DNA of 23,571 nucleotides, taken from the NCBI GenBank assembly GCA_019693395.1, contig JAAMXP010000165.1, forward strand, positions 6,299-29,869, in the 5' to 3' direction. Both the position numbers and the translations under genes were made by a program. Shown here piece after piece: positions 1 to 10,900 of the stretch. Under the pieces are notes generated by a model, which was not told where the DNA came from, searched no databases, and worked only from the letters and a program-made list of their open reading frames with translations. Source of the DNA: Ettlia oleoabundans. Lineage: Eukaryota; Chlorophyta; Chlorophyceae; Chlamydomonadales. The stretch's first letter is position 1; each line of letters opens with the position of its first letter.

Positions 1-77
1 CCCAAAAAAAAAGAAAAAAAGAAAAAAGCACTACAGGTGGCAAGAATACATGTCACACACAGGTGTGATGCACTCAC

Positions 78-3000
78 CCTGCAGCGGTGCTAAAGGGCGG
101 CTTGCTGCTGGTCCACCCCCCTCTCAGCCACCCAACCGCTTCAGCGTGCGCCGCTCCAGGCACCGCCGCTGCCGCCTTGCCCAGCTGTTGCTGTTCTGGG
201 CTAGGCATCAGCGAGGGCAGCTGGAAAGTCAGGCTGCTAGCCTTGCTAAACTGCAGCACAAGGGCTGTGGCATGTAGCTGGCCCGAGCAACGCACAGGAA
301 TGGCCGCTTCAAGGCGCAACCAAGCCGCCGATGGCAGCAGCAGCCCTGCTGCTGGTGGCAAAGACTGCCTGGTGCCGCTGCCATTGCTGCTGCTACCACT
401 GCTTATGCTGCCCGCCTGCTGTGTTTCAGCGGTTGCAGATGGCAGCAGCTTTGCAGACAAGCTGCCCAGCTCGTCTTGCAACTTCAGCTCAGCACCCACA
501 ACTGGGAGGTCAATGGGCGCATTGTTCCACACCCCAGCCGCAAAGCGCATGATGGTGCCGCGCCCGTCCCCAGCCCCTCCGCCATTGTCGCCAGCTGCGG
601 GGGCGAGTGCTGGAGCAGGGGCAGCAGCCGCCGCCCTGGCGGGGTCAAAGAACCCGGCGCAGAGCGGCAGTACGGTGAGCCAGCCCGAGTCTGGTACCGC
701 CACGATGTACTGCATACTGTCCCTCCCCTGCTCCTGCTCCTCCTCCTCTTGTTCCCGGCCCCGAGGCTGCTCCCCCCCCGCTGCTGCCTCCTTGCTTTGC
801 TGGGCATCGCCAGGTGCCACCGTCTCGCGCCCCAGAGCCAAAACCGAGAGAGCGGCGGTGGCCATGGCGCCGCGCTGTTCAAGATCCAGGCTGCTCTCCT
901 GCAGGGCTGACAGCTCCAGAGAGAGCTCTGTGTGGGCCTGCGGGAGAGGGGGATTGGTTGGCATAGGGCGAGGTGGGCGGCAAGTGCGTGATTGGAGCGC
1001 TTGCGGTGTGCGCGTGCATGCGGATGGGGTGGATGGGCGGGTGGGTGTTGTGTGTGTGTGTGGTAGGGGTTCCAGCAGCGTCGACGGCTTCGGTGGGAGC
1101 TCTGCATTGGGCCTCTGGGAAACGAGGTAGATGGCAGCTGGACAAGGTGGCTACAGTGGGGACTGGAATGGGGATATAGGACAGCCGCAAGGTGGCTCGC
1201 TCAAATCACTTGTTGATTCATGACAGGCAAGAGAAACAATGACGCGCAGTCACCAGCAGCGCAGCAGAATGCTGCACAGCACAAGCGTGCACCAGGAAGC
1301 AACCAAAGCAAAACGTTGTTGCCTTTGTTGTAACCAAGGCAAGCTCGCTTTTATGCATGCCTGCAGGTTGTGCTGCTGCTGCCGGCACTCCCGAAGGAGC
1401 AGCAAAGTGGCTGCCAGCGGCCCTTCCCAGCGCTCCCTGCGATAGAAGCCTGCAGTGGGGAGTTGCAGGGCGGGTAGGGTCTAACATGGGTCGCACCTGG
1501 CAGTGGCCGAAGGTTGGCATGCATCATTTGCATGCAATTGTTGTACACGAGCTACCCAGACACACTCAAACTCAGAAGCAACGACAACAGGAGCAGCAGC
1601 AACACAGAGCAGAAGAAGCAACAGCATGGGCTCCAATGTCATCACCACCACCGTCGGCCGCAGCGGCTGCACACAACAGCAACCACAAACACCACCAGCA
1701 AAGCTCACCTGCCACCTCTAAGGTGCCCCCCTGCCCCACCCACCCCCGCCACCGCAATCAAGGCTCACATGCCACCTGTGTGGTCCCCCCGCCCCCCGCA
1801 CACACACACAAACACCACCACACACATCCCACCACCACCACCGCCATCAAGGCTCACCCGCCACCTCTGTAAGCAGCCGCTCCGCGCCCGCCACATCACC
1901 GGCCTCCAGCAGCTCGTGACCCAGCAGTTGCATAGCGTGTCGAAGCGTCTTGCCCGTGCGGCGCCCTGCATTGGCACACTAGGCGTCGTAAGCGAAAGAT
2001 TGAACAGCCGACTGCCAGAGTGCAGTCTGGATCATGCGGCGCCCTGCATTGGCCAATTTGATTGAAACGGCTCCTAGACAGATACAGAGAAGAATACTTG
2101 TCACCCAGCAGCCGCCGTTTCGTCAGAGGTACCATACATGCCTACAGCTAGCACAGGCAGGTACAAGAAAGCCCACTCGGTGCAGGCAGGACAAGAAGGT
2201 ACAGGCTGCTACAACCTGGCACAGGCAGGTACAGTCTGTACAGGAAGGTACAGGCTGCTACAACCTGGTACATGCAGGTACAGTCGGTACAGTAAGGTAC
2301 AAGCCGGTACATGCGGGTAACATGCAGGTACAGTCGGTACAGTAAGTTACATGCAGGTATAAGTGGCACAGGCAGGTACAGTCGGTACAGTAAGGTACAA
2401 GCCAGTACATGCGGGTAACAGGCAGGTACGGGCTGACGCTCACCCGAGCTCTGCAGCAAGTCCTGCGCTGTACGGAGAAGGTTGACAGTGACCTTGCTGT
2501 GCTGCACTTTGGCCTCCTCAGCCTGCATTACGACAGGTGGCATGGCGGTACAACAGGTGGCATGGCATGGCATGGCATGGCATGGCAGGTGGCATTGCAG
2601 TAATGAAAACGGCATGCAGCGTGTGGAGGGATCAGTGCACTAACACCGAAAAATCTCCAGTCCCACTGGCTGAAATATCCACCACAAGAAACTCGTGCCT
2701 CGGTATGGAAACTTGCGATCCAAAAGCCGTACTGCACAACGGTACTGCACAACGCAGATACACCTGCCTAATAAATCTCTACCCACCTCCAAGTATGACT
2801 CAAACTGATCCTCATTGAGCCTCTTGGCCGCCCCAGCAGCAGCCATGGCGCCACTGACGGGCAGCCCTGCAAGCGATGCGGCCACAGCTGCGCCGCCGGC
2901 AGCGATCGCAGCGACTGCGGGGTCAGCTGGCAGAAGAAGCACTTGTCCCACAAACAGTCCGGGCTCAACCTGCAGCGCAAGGCGGCCAAGCATAGAAAGG

Positions 3001-6000
3001 GTCGGGGGATCAGCTTGGCAGTTCAATCAAGTCAAGCTGCCCCAATTTGCCCGCAGGGCTTTTTTTCCTTGCTACGACCGGTGATGAATGATTGTTATGA
3101 GTTGGACAATATAGTGGGAATGAAATGGACATGGAAAGGATACAGCTGTCTTCCTGCGCTATAGGGACACAGCTGGAGCAAGCACGATTCTCTAAAGGCG
3201 TGGGTCTGTTATAAGGCTGCAAGGCGGCAGCGCTGCGCAGCCAGCATCAGGCCTGAAGAGGGCAATTGTAGGGTTCCGTTGTGCCGTGTGCCACTCAGGA
3301 ATCGTACAGTATCGTAATTATTGTTAGTAATCTTCAGTACTCACCCTGCCTGAAAACGTCGGTGGCTTGCCGCCATGCATACCCGAGATGAACCCCGCCA
3401 CCTTGCGCCGCTCAATGGCCGCCCGTGCAGCTGCGAGGTACAGCTGGCCGGGCTGCTGCTCGCGCTGCAGTACATTTTGACGGTGGCACAGGATGTTTGG
3501 GAGATGTTGAAGGGGTTTCGGGATTGCGCTAGGTTATTTCTGCATATCATTGCCAGTGCAGCAGCAAGCAAACTAGGTAGGTACAAGATGGTTCCAGGAA
3601 ACACCTTTGAGCGTGGGTCATGCAAGATATCTCCTGAAACCAGAGGTGTTTGGAGAGTTTGTATATGGATGGAATCAAGAAGGGCGGGAGACGCAGGGGC
3701 AGAGTGGGGTGGTGGGGGCATCTGTAAATGGCAGGGGCCAGCCGCTGAGTATCTGCTGCGGCATCAGGTACAAACAGCAAGCAATGCGTGCACCTTAAGC
3801 TGCACCAGGTCTAAGCCGCTGGACAGTACCAGCTCTGCCATCACAGTGTACTGCCTGCGCAGCACACGGCACGCCGCCGGCAGCAGACCTGGTTTCAGAT
3901 TACATGCTTAGGTAGTTTGAGCGGCATGGTAGGACATATAAATTGCAGTGTGGGCTCCAAGGGAGGTCAGGAGTAACAGAGGGATGTTGGCAGCATGTGC
4001 TCACGAATAAGGCGATGTGCAGGAGCAGAAGCGCGCAGCAAAAGCGCCGGGAAAAGGCGCTCGTAAAGCCTAGATACAGCACTGGAAGCACTAGCAGCGA
4101 CCACCCACCTGCATAGCCAGGCATGGTGGCTGGCAACCAGGCCGGGAGGCGCCTGAAATGATACACGCCTGCAGGTGAGACAAGGACGGCCATAAGAGCC
4201 AGCCGGAAGCTGGAAGGTGGCAGCTGGAAGGTGGCAGCTGGAAGGCTGCCTGGTGACAGGAAGTAGCATGTGACCAGCAGGCAGCAGTTCTTTTGATATG
4301 AAACGGCTGGAACAAACATAACTCTTAAGAACCCTTCTTTGTTAATGTAACAACTGAAGAAATGCAGCACCAGACACAAGCTGCCACCACATAAGCAACC
4401 GGCCCAGTGCGTTTGCAGGGCCCCACCTGAATAGGCGAAGGTGTGCTTCAAACTGCACCACCGCTTCGCCTAGTTGCTTGAGGGCCAGCAGTAGCAGGGA
4501 CACCAACTGCACGGCTAACAGAATTAGACTATTACTTGTAAGCATAAAGTAAGCAGGTCTTGAACACACCAGCAGAGTAACAGAATGCAAAAGGGCTTGC
4601 AGCAGCAGGACCGCCAAGTGCATGCAAGTTCAAGCTATCAACAGCGGATTGACAGGGTGCGGATGATAACATGGGTGATCACAATCCGTGGAAACCTGTT
4701 TGCAGCATGCAAACTGCACCTCGCTGTCAGTCAGCAGATAGCAGCACAGCATCATGCTCGAGCAGCTGCAAGTGGCATCGCGGCATTGCTTGCTTTCCCT
4801 TTATGCAGCGCATACAGTTGTTCACAACTGCAACGTCAGCAGCAGCGAAATGCGCATGTCGATGTCAGCAGACAGCAACGGCAACCCACCTTGACGTGCA
4901 CGTACTCTGCCACCGTCCGTACCTCGGCAAACCGCTGAGGCTGGCCGCTGCTGCCAGCCAGCACCTGCAGGCAGACCAGTGCAGTACAGCACAGCATAAT
5001 ACAGTGCAGTACAGTGCAGTACAGTGCTGTACAGTATAGTACAGATGCATAGAGGAGATACTCTCAATGAAAGCCTGATATACTCTCAACGGCTTTATAT
5101 CCACGGTTTGGAAAGGGTAAACAACCATAACATGGGGCGAACACAGCATGCCAAATGTTGCTTACAACCGTGGCTTACCTGCGGTACATATCCGTAGGCC
5201 TCCCGGTACATGCGTACCGCTGCTGCCCAGTCACCCCGAAACTCCGCCAGCGCTCCTAACTGCATTCAGGGCGGAGCGCTACATGCTGTGAAGGACATAA
5301 AAGACACATGTAAGTACAAGCATGTAAGTGCAATGTTGATGTGGCTGGATGCATGTGTGCTGCAACAAGGAGTAGCGGGGGCAGGATGACTGGGAGATGA
5401 CGCTTTTAGCACGCACAAGCTGCTCTGCTGCTGCTGCCGTTGCTTCTGCTGCTGCGGGGTGACATCAGCCAGAGCAGTAAGGCTTGCCTTGAAAGCCGTG
5501 CGTAGGTTGAGATCTGTGGAAAGTACATTGCGATGTGCGTGTATTGCCAGCCTCCGCTGCATAGAACAACCATGGAGGAAAGCAACGCCGCAATGAATAA
5601 CCCGAAATATATTGTCAGCCATCCCACACCCAGCTATTGGTGCCCAGTTCAACAATGCAGGCCAGCAACGGTGAGTCCTTGAAGCACAGGGTGGCCAGCC
5701 CCCGGGCGGATATCGAATTCGAACGACATGAAAGTTCCAACATTCAGCAACAGAGACTTCCACCTACATTATGCCATCCAGCAGGCAAGCTCCGGCCACA
5801 AGCGCGGCAACTTTGAGCAGTGAAAAAGCATGTGATGGCACCTAAGCCTCTGTGGCGTAGAACCAACATTGAACATGTATCCCCCCCACTTCCTCCCCTT
5901 ATTCACCCACTTCCTCCCCTTATTCACCCACTTACTCCCCACCCAACCCAACCCAACCCAACCACCGACCCCCCACCCACACCCACACCCCACCACCTAC

Positions 6001-6858
6001 CTGAGCCTCTGCGGAGTAGAACTGCGTGGCCTGATCGTGCAGCACCTTGCCCACCACTTGCAAGGCGAGCAGGCCCTCGGAAGGGGCAAAGGTGAGCACA
6101 CACCTGCCATGATTACCAACAACAATCAGTGAGCGAGTGTGCCCTTAAGGCGGTGGGGTGAAGCGCAAGGCAGGGGGGTTGCCCAGGTGGAACAGCAAGC
6201 TGCCTTTTGCTCCCCTCATGTGGCATGCAGTTTACTGGTTGCTGCAGCACACCGTACACAACTGCCAAGAATCCGTTCGCAAACTAAAAGAGCAAAGAAA
6301 AGAAAGAAGCATACACCCTTGGGCGTGGTTCGAGAAAGCCAGCCGAGGACCAACCCCAAGGAGCCGCCTCTTGCTGGCATTCATAGCCCCTTGGCAAGCT
6401 GTGTCACCGCACCTCCTGTCCACCCCTGCCTGGCGGCAGATCATGGCAATGCGATCCTCAGGCACCTCCAGTGCTGGGCCTCCTGCTGGCTGTGCAATGA
6501 TGACCACGATGCGGGCGCCACCACCTCTGCATTGACAAGAACGAACAATGTGCATCACAGCAGGGCAGTATCGTTTTTTCCAGCTTGTCCAACATGGCAC
6601 GTGGGCAGCGAAAAACTAGTCTAAATCTCCCATGCAGTTGACGGACCACCAGCTTGCTGGAGGCTGCGGCTGTGGCCAGTGCTAATCTTGCTGCTGCAGG
6701 CTATGCTGCGGCAGGAGCGGCACAAGGAGGAAGAAAGTACCTTACGGCCGACTTGACGGCATCCAGTTGCGTCACCAGCCATGCCCAAGCTGAGGGGTCG
6801 CCGACAACTGCATCAACACAAAACATGTGCAAGGGTCGAGGTAAACTACTTGGCCTAG

Positions 6859-6898
<40 letters not shown>

Positions 6899-7499
6899 TG
6901 ACAAACACATTTGTGATTTGCGGAACGGCACCGCCAAACCTACTGAAGCTTAATAGTGTGCAGAACAGGTTTTGACATGTGCAAGCCCACCTGCAGCCAC
7001 ATCCACCAGCAATGCTGCCACTGCAGGCCGAGAAGAACGGTGCTTGCGCAGCCATCCGGCCTTCAAGATGCCGGGTGTTGCGCTGCTTGGCGCAGCCTTT
7101 TTCACACCTGCCACGTGGCAAAGGCAGCAAGCACAGCAGCGGAATAAGTTCCCAAGAAGCGACAACAGCAGGAGCAGCGGTGCTCCACCAATCACAGACT
7201 GCTTATTGGGACCATTACTACTACAAGCAGCCATGGCCATGGACAATTCTGGGCTGAAAACAAAAACCCAAGGGAGGGCGGCAGCGCTGCCACCGCTGTG
7301 CTGTTGGTACGACGCTGGCTCACTCACCAAAGGTGCCCGCTGCACTGTGTGCATCTGAAATTCCAATGCTGTGAACTCGAGGCACATTTTGAGAGCGCAG
7401 AAAGTCGCCCAAGGACAGATGGAGCTCCGGTTTACCGATGAGCGCCACCAGGGGCACAGGCGGGCTGGTGAGTTCTGTGGGATAAAATTCCATAATCAT
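78..7499 (-). CDS. TRAPPC11: TRAPPC11 (foie gras) homologue, TRAPP complex subunit 11; 5' complete, 3' truncated by window edge
   Basis: Subunit of the TRAPP tethering complex that acts in ER-Golgi membrane traffic. Exons in transcript order: 7499-7328, 7107-6991, 6807-6741, 6526-6413, 6103-6001, 5556-5488, 5259-5179, 4964-4890, 4506-4427, 4168-4109, 3854-3794, 3464-3345, 2969-2787, 2522-2444, 1965-1858, 1449-1361, 937-78. Phases agree throughout and give 812 residues. The start is ATG at 7499, with a second in-frame ATG at 7493, just before the family N-terminal pattern EFYPTELTSPPVPLVALIG. Family hallmarks: GILKAGWLRKHR (about 70-81), the foie gras region with DQATQFYSAEAQRRL, LGALAEFRGDWAAAVRMY (215-232), AWLCRQYTVMAELV (309-322), and FYRRERWEGPLAATLLLLRE (498-517). 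The last exon has a Glu/Gln-rich and Ala/Pro-rich linker, and its donor GTGAGT at 77 shows that the gene continues left. The usual length is about 1,100-1,200 aa, so the C-terminal gryzun-like part is missing here. Introns 6 and 16 use GC donors (AAG|GCAAGC, CAG|GCATGC). The family match is from memory of plant and animal homologues. Confidence 0.9.
1693..1870 (-). repeat. Triplicated splice-donor segment at TRAPPC11 exon 15
   Basis: Three copies of a roughly 28-bp segment lie at about 1842-1869, 1751-1780 and 1693-1720. On the sense strand each reads AGAGGTGGC-like sequence followed by GTGAGCYTTG. The first is the exon 15 end and donor used in my model. The other two lie in intron 15 between CA/GT-rich spacers. 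Confidence 0.8.
1957..2053 (-). repeat. Duplicated splice-acceptor segment at TRAPPC11 exon 15
   Basis: The same 19 bp, TGCGGCGCCCTGCATTGGC on the plus strand, occurs at 1957-1975 and 2035-2053, offset by 78 bp. It includes the exon 15 acceptor. Splicing to the far copy would keep the frame but insert an in-frame TAG, so the near copy at 1965/1966 must be the productive one. Confidence 0.85.
2148..2432. repeat. GGTACA-type minisatellite in TRAPPC11 intron 14
   Basis: Irregular units built on GCAGGTACAG, CGGTACAGTAAGGTACAAGC and CTGCTACAACCTG repeat for about 285 bp. On the TRAPPC11 sense strand they read as TGTACC units. One unit has diverged to TGTAA (2347-2351), a potential premature poly(A) signal. 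Confidence 0.9.
2534..2596. repeat. (TGGCA)n short tandem repeat in TRAPPC11 intron 13
   Basis: Five uninterrupted TGGCA units are flanked by degenerate GGTGGCATGGC copies. It begins 11 bp outside the exon 14 acceptor. Confidence 0.85.
4201..4250. repeat. 14-bp tandem repeat in TRAPPC11 intron 9
   Basis: AGCTGGAAGGTGGC is repeated about three times in tandem, with minor changes in the outer copies. Confidence 0.8.
4978..5043. repeat. CAGTAC/CAGTGC repeat in TRAPPC11 intron 7
   Basis: Alternating GCAGTACAGT-type units occupy about 65 bp just outside the exon 8 acceptor. It resembles the larger GGTACA array of intron 14 in composition. Confidence 0.8.
5880..6000. repeat. C-rich repeats in TRAPPC11 intron 5, including (CCCAA)4
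   Basis: A 21-bp unit CCCACTTCCTCCCCTTATTCA is repeated two and a half times (5885-5938), followed by (ACCCA)n at 5941-5963 and C-rich sequence up to the donor at 6000. On the sense strand this is a dense series of GGG runs right after the 5' splice site. Confidence 0.85.
6858..6901. repeat. (CGTG)n microsatellite in TRAPPC11 intron 2
   Basis: About ten perfect tandem CGTG units in a row, lying within intron 2. Confidence 0.95.
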
Positions 7500-7962
7500 C
7501 TAACAAATATGACACCACATGACGTCGATCTGCTGCAGTATCAGAAAGTGTCACAAAGAGCGGCTGTTAGGTTGATAGCTGTAGCCACCAGCCTGATCAG
7601 CCCAACGTAACAAGCGCTGAGATTGGAGGAGAAGTTTGCATGCTGAAGCCCCTCTAGACGCAAGGTCACCGTGAGCTGGCAGTGCCGCGCGCGAACTGAT
7701 GCTGCGCTGCGACGCCTTCATGGTGTCCTTTGTTCTTGCCGGCACGGTTAATTGTCCGTTGACAGGCGCAGCGCCGCTCTGCATTCCTTTTGACAAGTTG
7801 CCGAAAAGTGTTTGTGATCGGGCAGAGCGTTGAACTTCCGCTTTACTCCAGTAGGCTAAGGTTGGGCTAAAGAAAGCTCTCGTCCGTAACGGAGGCCTTT
7901 TGGCCTCTCTGCCAGCAGCTGCGTTCTGTCCAGCCGCCTCCCCGCGACGGCCCGCCGCTGCG
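7500..7962. promoter_or_regulatory. Divergent intergenic region between TRAPPC11 and BCKDHB (shared 5' region)
   Basis: The two start codons face away from each other across 463 bp, so this interval must hold both 5' UTRs and probably both promoters. I see no convincing TATA box. The only clear structures are the dyads at 7883-7907, close to BCKDHB. No credible small gene is visible. Confidence 0.6.
7883..7907 (+). promoter_or_regulatory. Two adjacent inverted repeats upstream of BCKDHB start
   Basis: TCCGT-A-ACGGA (7883-7893) overlaps GAGGCC-TTTT-GGCCTC (7892-7907), a perfect 6-bp stem with a 4-base loop. The second ends 55 bp before the BCKDHB ATG, so it is probably in the 5' UTR as an RNA hairpin, or it is a protein-binding dyad. 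Function is unknown and chance is possible. Confidence 0.3.
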
Positions 7963-10900
7963 ATGGCCCTGGCTGCGCTGACGCGCAGCGGCCTGCAGCA
8001 GCGGCTGGTTACCAGCATGCTGCAGCAGATGCGTGGGTTGAGCAGCACAGCTGCGCTGGCAATGCAGCAAACAGCAAGCACAGCAGCAGCGGCTTCTGCT
8101 GCTGCCGTCGCAGAGCCGTTGGGTGCTGAGACCTCAGGCCAGATGGCCGCAACAAAGATGAACCTGTGCACTGCAATCAACAATGCACTGCATATAGCCA
8201 TGGCAGAGAACCCTAAGTGAGCTAGTATAACGGGCTGCTGCTTGGTGTCAGGAAGGCGCATCATGCATCCCTTAGCCTTTTCACGTGTGCATAGCCTCCA
8301 TCAGCGCAACCGCTTCTGTCACAAATTCTACCTTGCCTGTCTTCCCTATGTCCCTTGCTGTCACCCTCATACCCGTTGCAGGACGTTATGCTTTGGTGAG
8401 GACGTGGCATTTGGCGGCGTGTTCATGTGCACCCGCGGCCTGCTGGAGCGGTTTGGGCGGGACCGCGTGTTCAACACGCCGCTATCAGAGCAGGTAGGCT
8501 TTTGTTCAACACGCAGCTATTAGAGCGGGTAGGCTTGTGTTCAACACGCACCTATTTAAGCATTTAGGCTTGTGTTTCAGGTAAACCTTCCGTTACTTTC
8601 CACAATGCTTCCACAATGCGCCTGGGAAGTTTTATTCTTGCACGTTTGGCAGGACCGTAAATGCCAACCGAGCTTCCAACTCGTGGCAGTCGTTACAAAC
8701 TGCACACCCGCCAGCTATAGTGCAAATATAGCAGCCGACTATGGTCAATGCATCTGCTTTCATCTGCTAATTCCGTGCAGGGTATTGCAGGGTTCTCCAT
8801 CGGCGCCGCCGCGGAGGGTTATCGCCCCATTGCCGAAATCCAATTTGCCGACTACATTTTTCCAGCATTCGATCAGGTGCAATTGCGGCCCTTCTTCATC
8901 AGCTGTAGGTAGCAGCAACAGCGCTTAACTGTAGGCATTCATGATGTACAAGGTGGTGCGCCCTGCCTGCGTCCCGTCTCCTCCCATCCCACCCCGTCTC
9001 CTCCTGTCTTGCTTGCAGATCACGAACGAAGCAGCCAAGTACCGGTACCGCAGCGGGGGCGCGTACGACGTGGGTGGCATGACCATCCGTGCACCCTATG
9101 GTGAGTCCAGCTGCTCTAATGCCGCTCAAGCTGCTTTCCTGGCCCTTCTAGCACTATAAGTTAACGCTCTTGCCACTGTTGCTGTTGCCTCTTGCTGCGG
9201 AGTCTGTTGCGCCCTTCAGGCTTTGCCAAAGAATGTGCATCCCTATTGGTGTCTGGTCAGTCACTCCTAATTCAAGCGCATGGTAAGGGAGTTACCAAGC
9301 GTATCTGGCCACCCTTTTGCAGGCGCGGTCGGGCACGGCGGCCACTACCACTCTCAGTCGCCAGAGTCGTTTTTCACGCACATACCCGGCATCCAGGTGA
9401 CAGAAAAAACCGGCACGTTGGGTGTGCATCAGCTGCTAAACTGAACCGCATAAACGGTTTACTTGAGTAATAGTGTTTACCGCACGCCATCTCCACCAGC
9501 TTGGCAGGGGCATGCAGGCCTGGAAGCCCTCTATTTGCCCCTACCAGCAGCACGCAGCAGCATCCATCCAACAACCGATTGGAAGCCTTTGCCTTGGTTC
9601 ACTCAATGCAGGTGGTCATGCCCAGCGGCCCCCGGGAGGCCAAAGGTGCGCTTTGATTGACATAAGATGCCACAAATCGTCACAGTAGCTGCTATCCCAG
9701 CACCTCTTGCATTCGGCCAAGCCGCATTGCTCTGGGGTAACCAGACATGTGGGCGGTATGCCTTACAATCACTGCATTCTCTCGTCCCCTGCAAACTTGC
9801 CTGCTTCTAATCCCCTTGTGAGCCATGGGTTAGGCGTCCCCACGGATGTGGCTTCTTATTACTTCTGTCCCCCATTAGTTGCTTTCGTGATGGGATGCAG
9901 GGCTGTTGCTGGCATCCATCCGAGATCCCAACCCCACCGTGTTTTTTGAGGCCAAGATGCTGTACCGCACAGGTGCGGTACAGAGCTGGTATCTGGCCAG
10001 CTGCAGGTGCTACTCCCTGTCGCACATTCACTTGCCACGCCATGGAGATTAAGAAGGACCGAAGAAACTGGCATGCACCCATATACAGTGGTCATCACAC
10101 AGTGCTTGCTGCTCACCCTTGGGCAGCTGTTCCTTGTGTTGTCGCCTTTGAGGTTGTTGCTGCCTATTGTTTGAGGCCGGGGCTGGCCCTCCCGGCTTTA
10201 TCATCAGTAGTAACTGCTGCACCTTGCTACTGCGCCTTGCCGGCTGCCTGACGCGTTAAGGTTACCCACACCATGTGTGCGTGCCTGCTGCAGCTGTGGA
10301 GGATGTGCCTGAAAGCGACTATGAAATCCCACTGGGCAAAGCACGGGTGGCTCAGAAGGGCAAGGACATCACTCTAGTGGGGTGGGGCCAGCAAGTGCGC
10401 GTGCTGGAGCTTGCGGTGAGCTGGAGTGTTTGCTTTCGTTCTTTGTTTCATGCTCTCTTTCTTCTGTGATGTCGGTTGTACAGATACTGGATGTGCTGCT
10501 GGCGCATGAGACAGTGTTGTGATAAGTTGCCACTGTGCGGACAGGTTGGCTTCAAACAGCAGCTCAAATGGTATGCGGGACTTCTCATCACGCAATGCTT
10601 CCTGCAAGCGGCCTGCTTTTTTCTACCTGCATTGTACGTGCAATATATTGACCTGCAGGCCAAAGAGGTGCAGGAGAAGGATGGCATCAGCTGTGAGGTG
10701 ATAGACCTGCGCACATTGCTGCCTTGGGATGCGGGCACGGTGGAGGCATCTGTGAACAAGACCGGCAGGTGCGATCAATTGACGCAAAGTCGCTCTTGCA
10801 GCTGCGCTTCGAGGAGGCTGGAAGGGCACAGTTGCTGCTGCTGCTGCCGCCCATTGGTATCTGTCCCCACACACACACAGGCACGCGCACGCACCGCACA

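Noticed and set aside
87..1130. Long open frame on the plus strand opposite the last TRAPPC11 exon
   Set aside because: It is antisense to a well-supported exon. Composition is Ser/Cys/Ala low complexity with no family resemblance, as expected from GC-rich coding on the other strand.
2148..2432. CRISPR-like array
   Set aside because: Units are short, contiguous and degenerate, with no fixed-length unique spacers. It is a minisatellite in a eukaryotic intron.
5941..5963. Interstitial telomere repeat
   Set aside because: The unit is CCCAA (TTGGG), five bases and only about four copies, unlike the TTTAGGG or TTAGGG telomeres usual in algae and plants.
7551..8264. 237-codon open frame on the minus strand over BCKDHB exon 1 and the divergent promoter
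   Set aside because: It overlaps the strongly supported transit peptide and start of BCKDHB on the other strand, and I recognise no domain in it. The TRAPPC11 start at 7499 does not need it.
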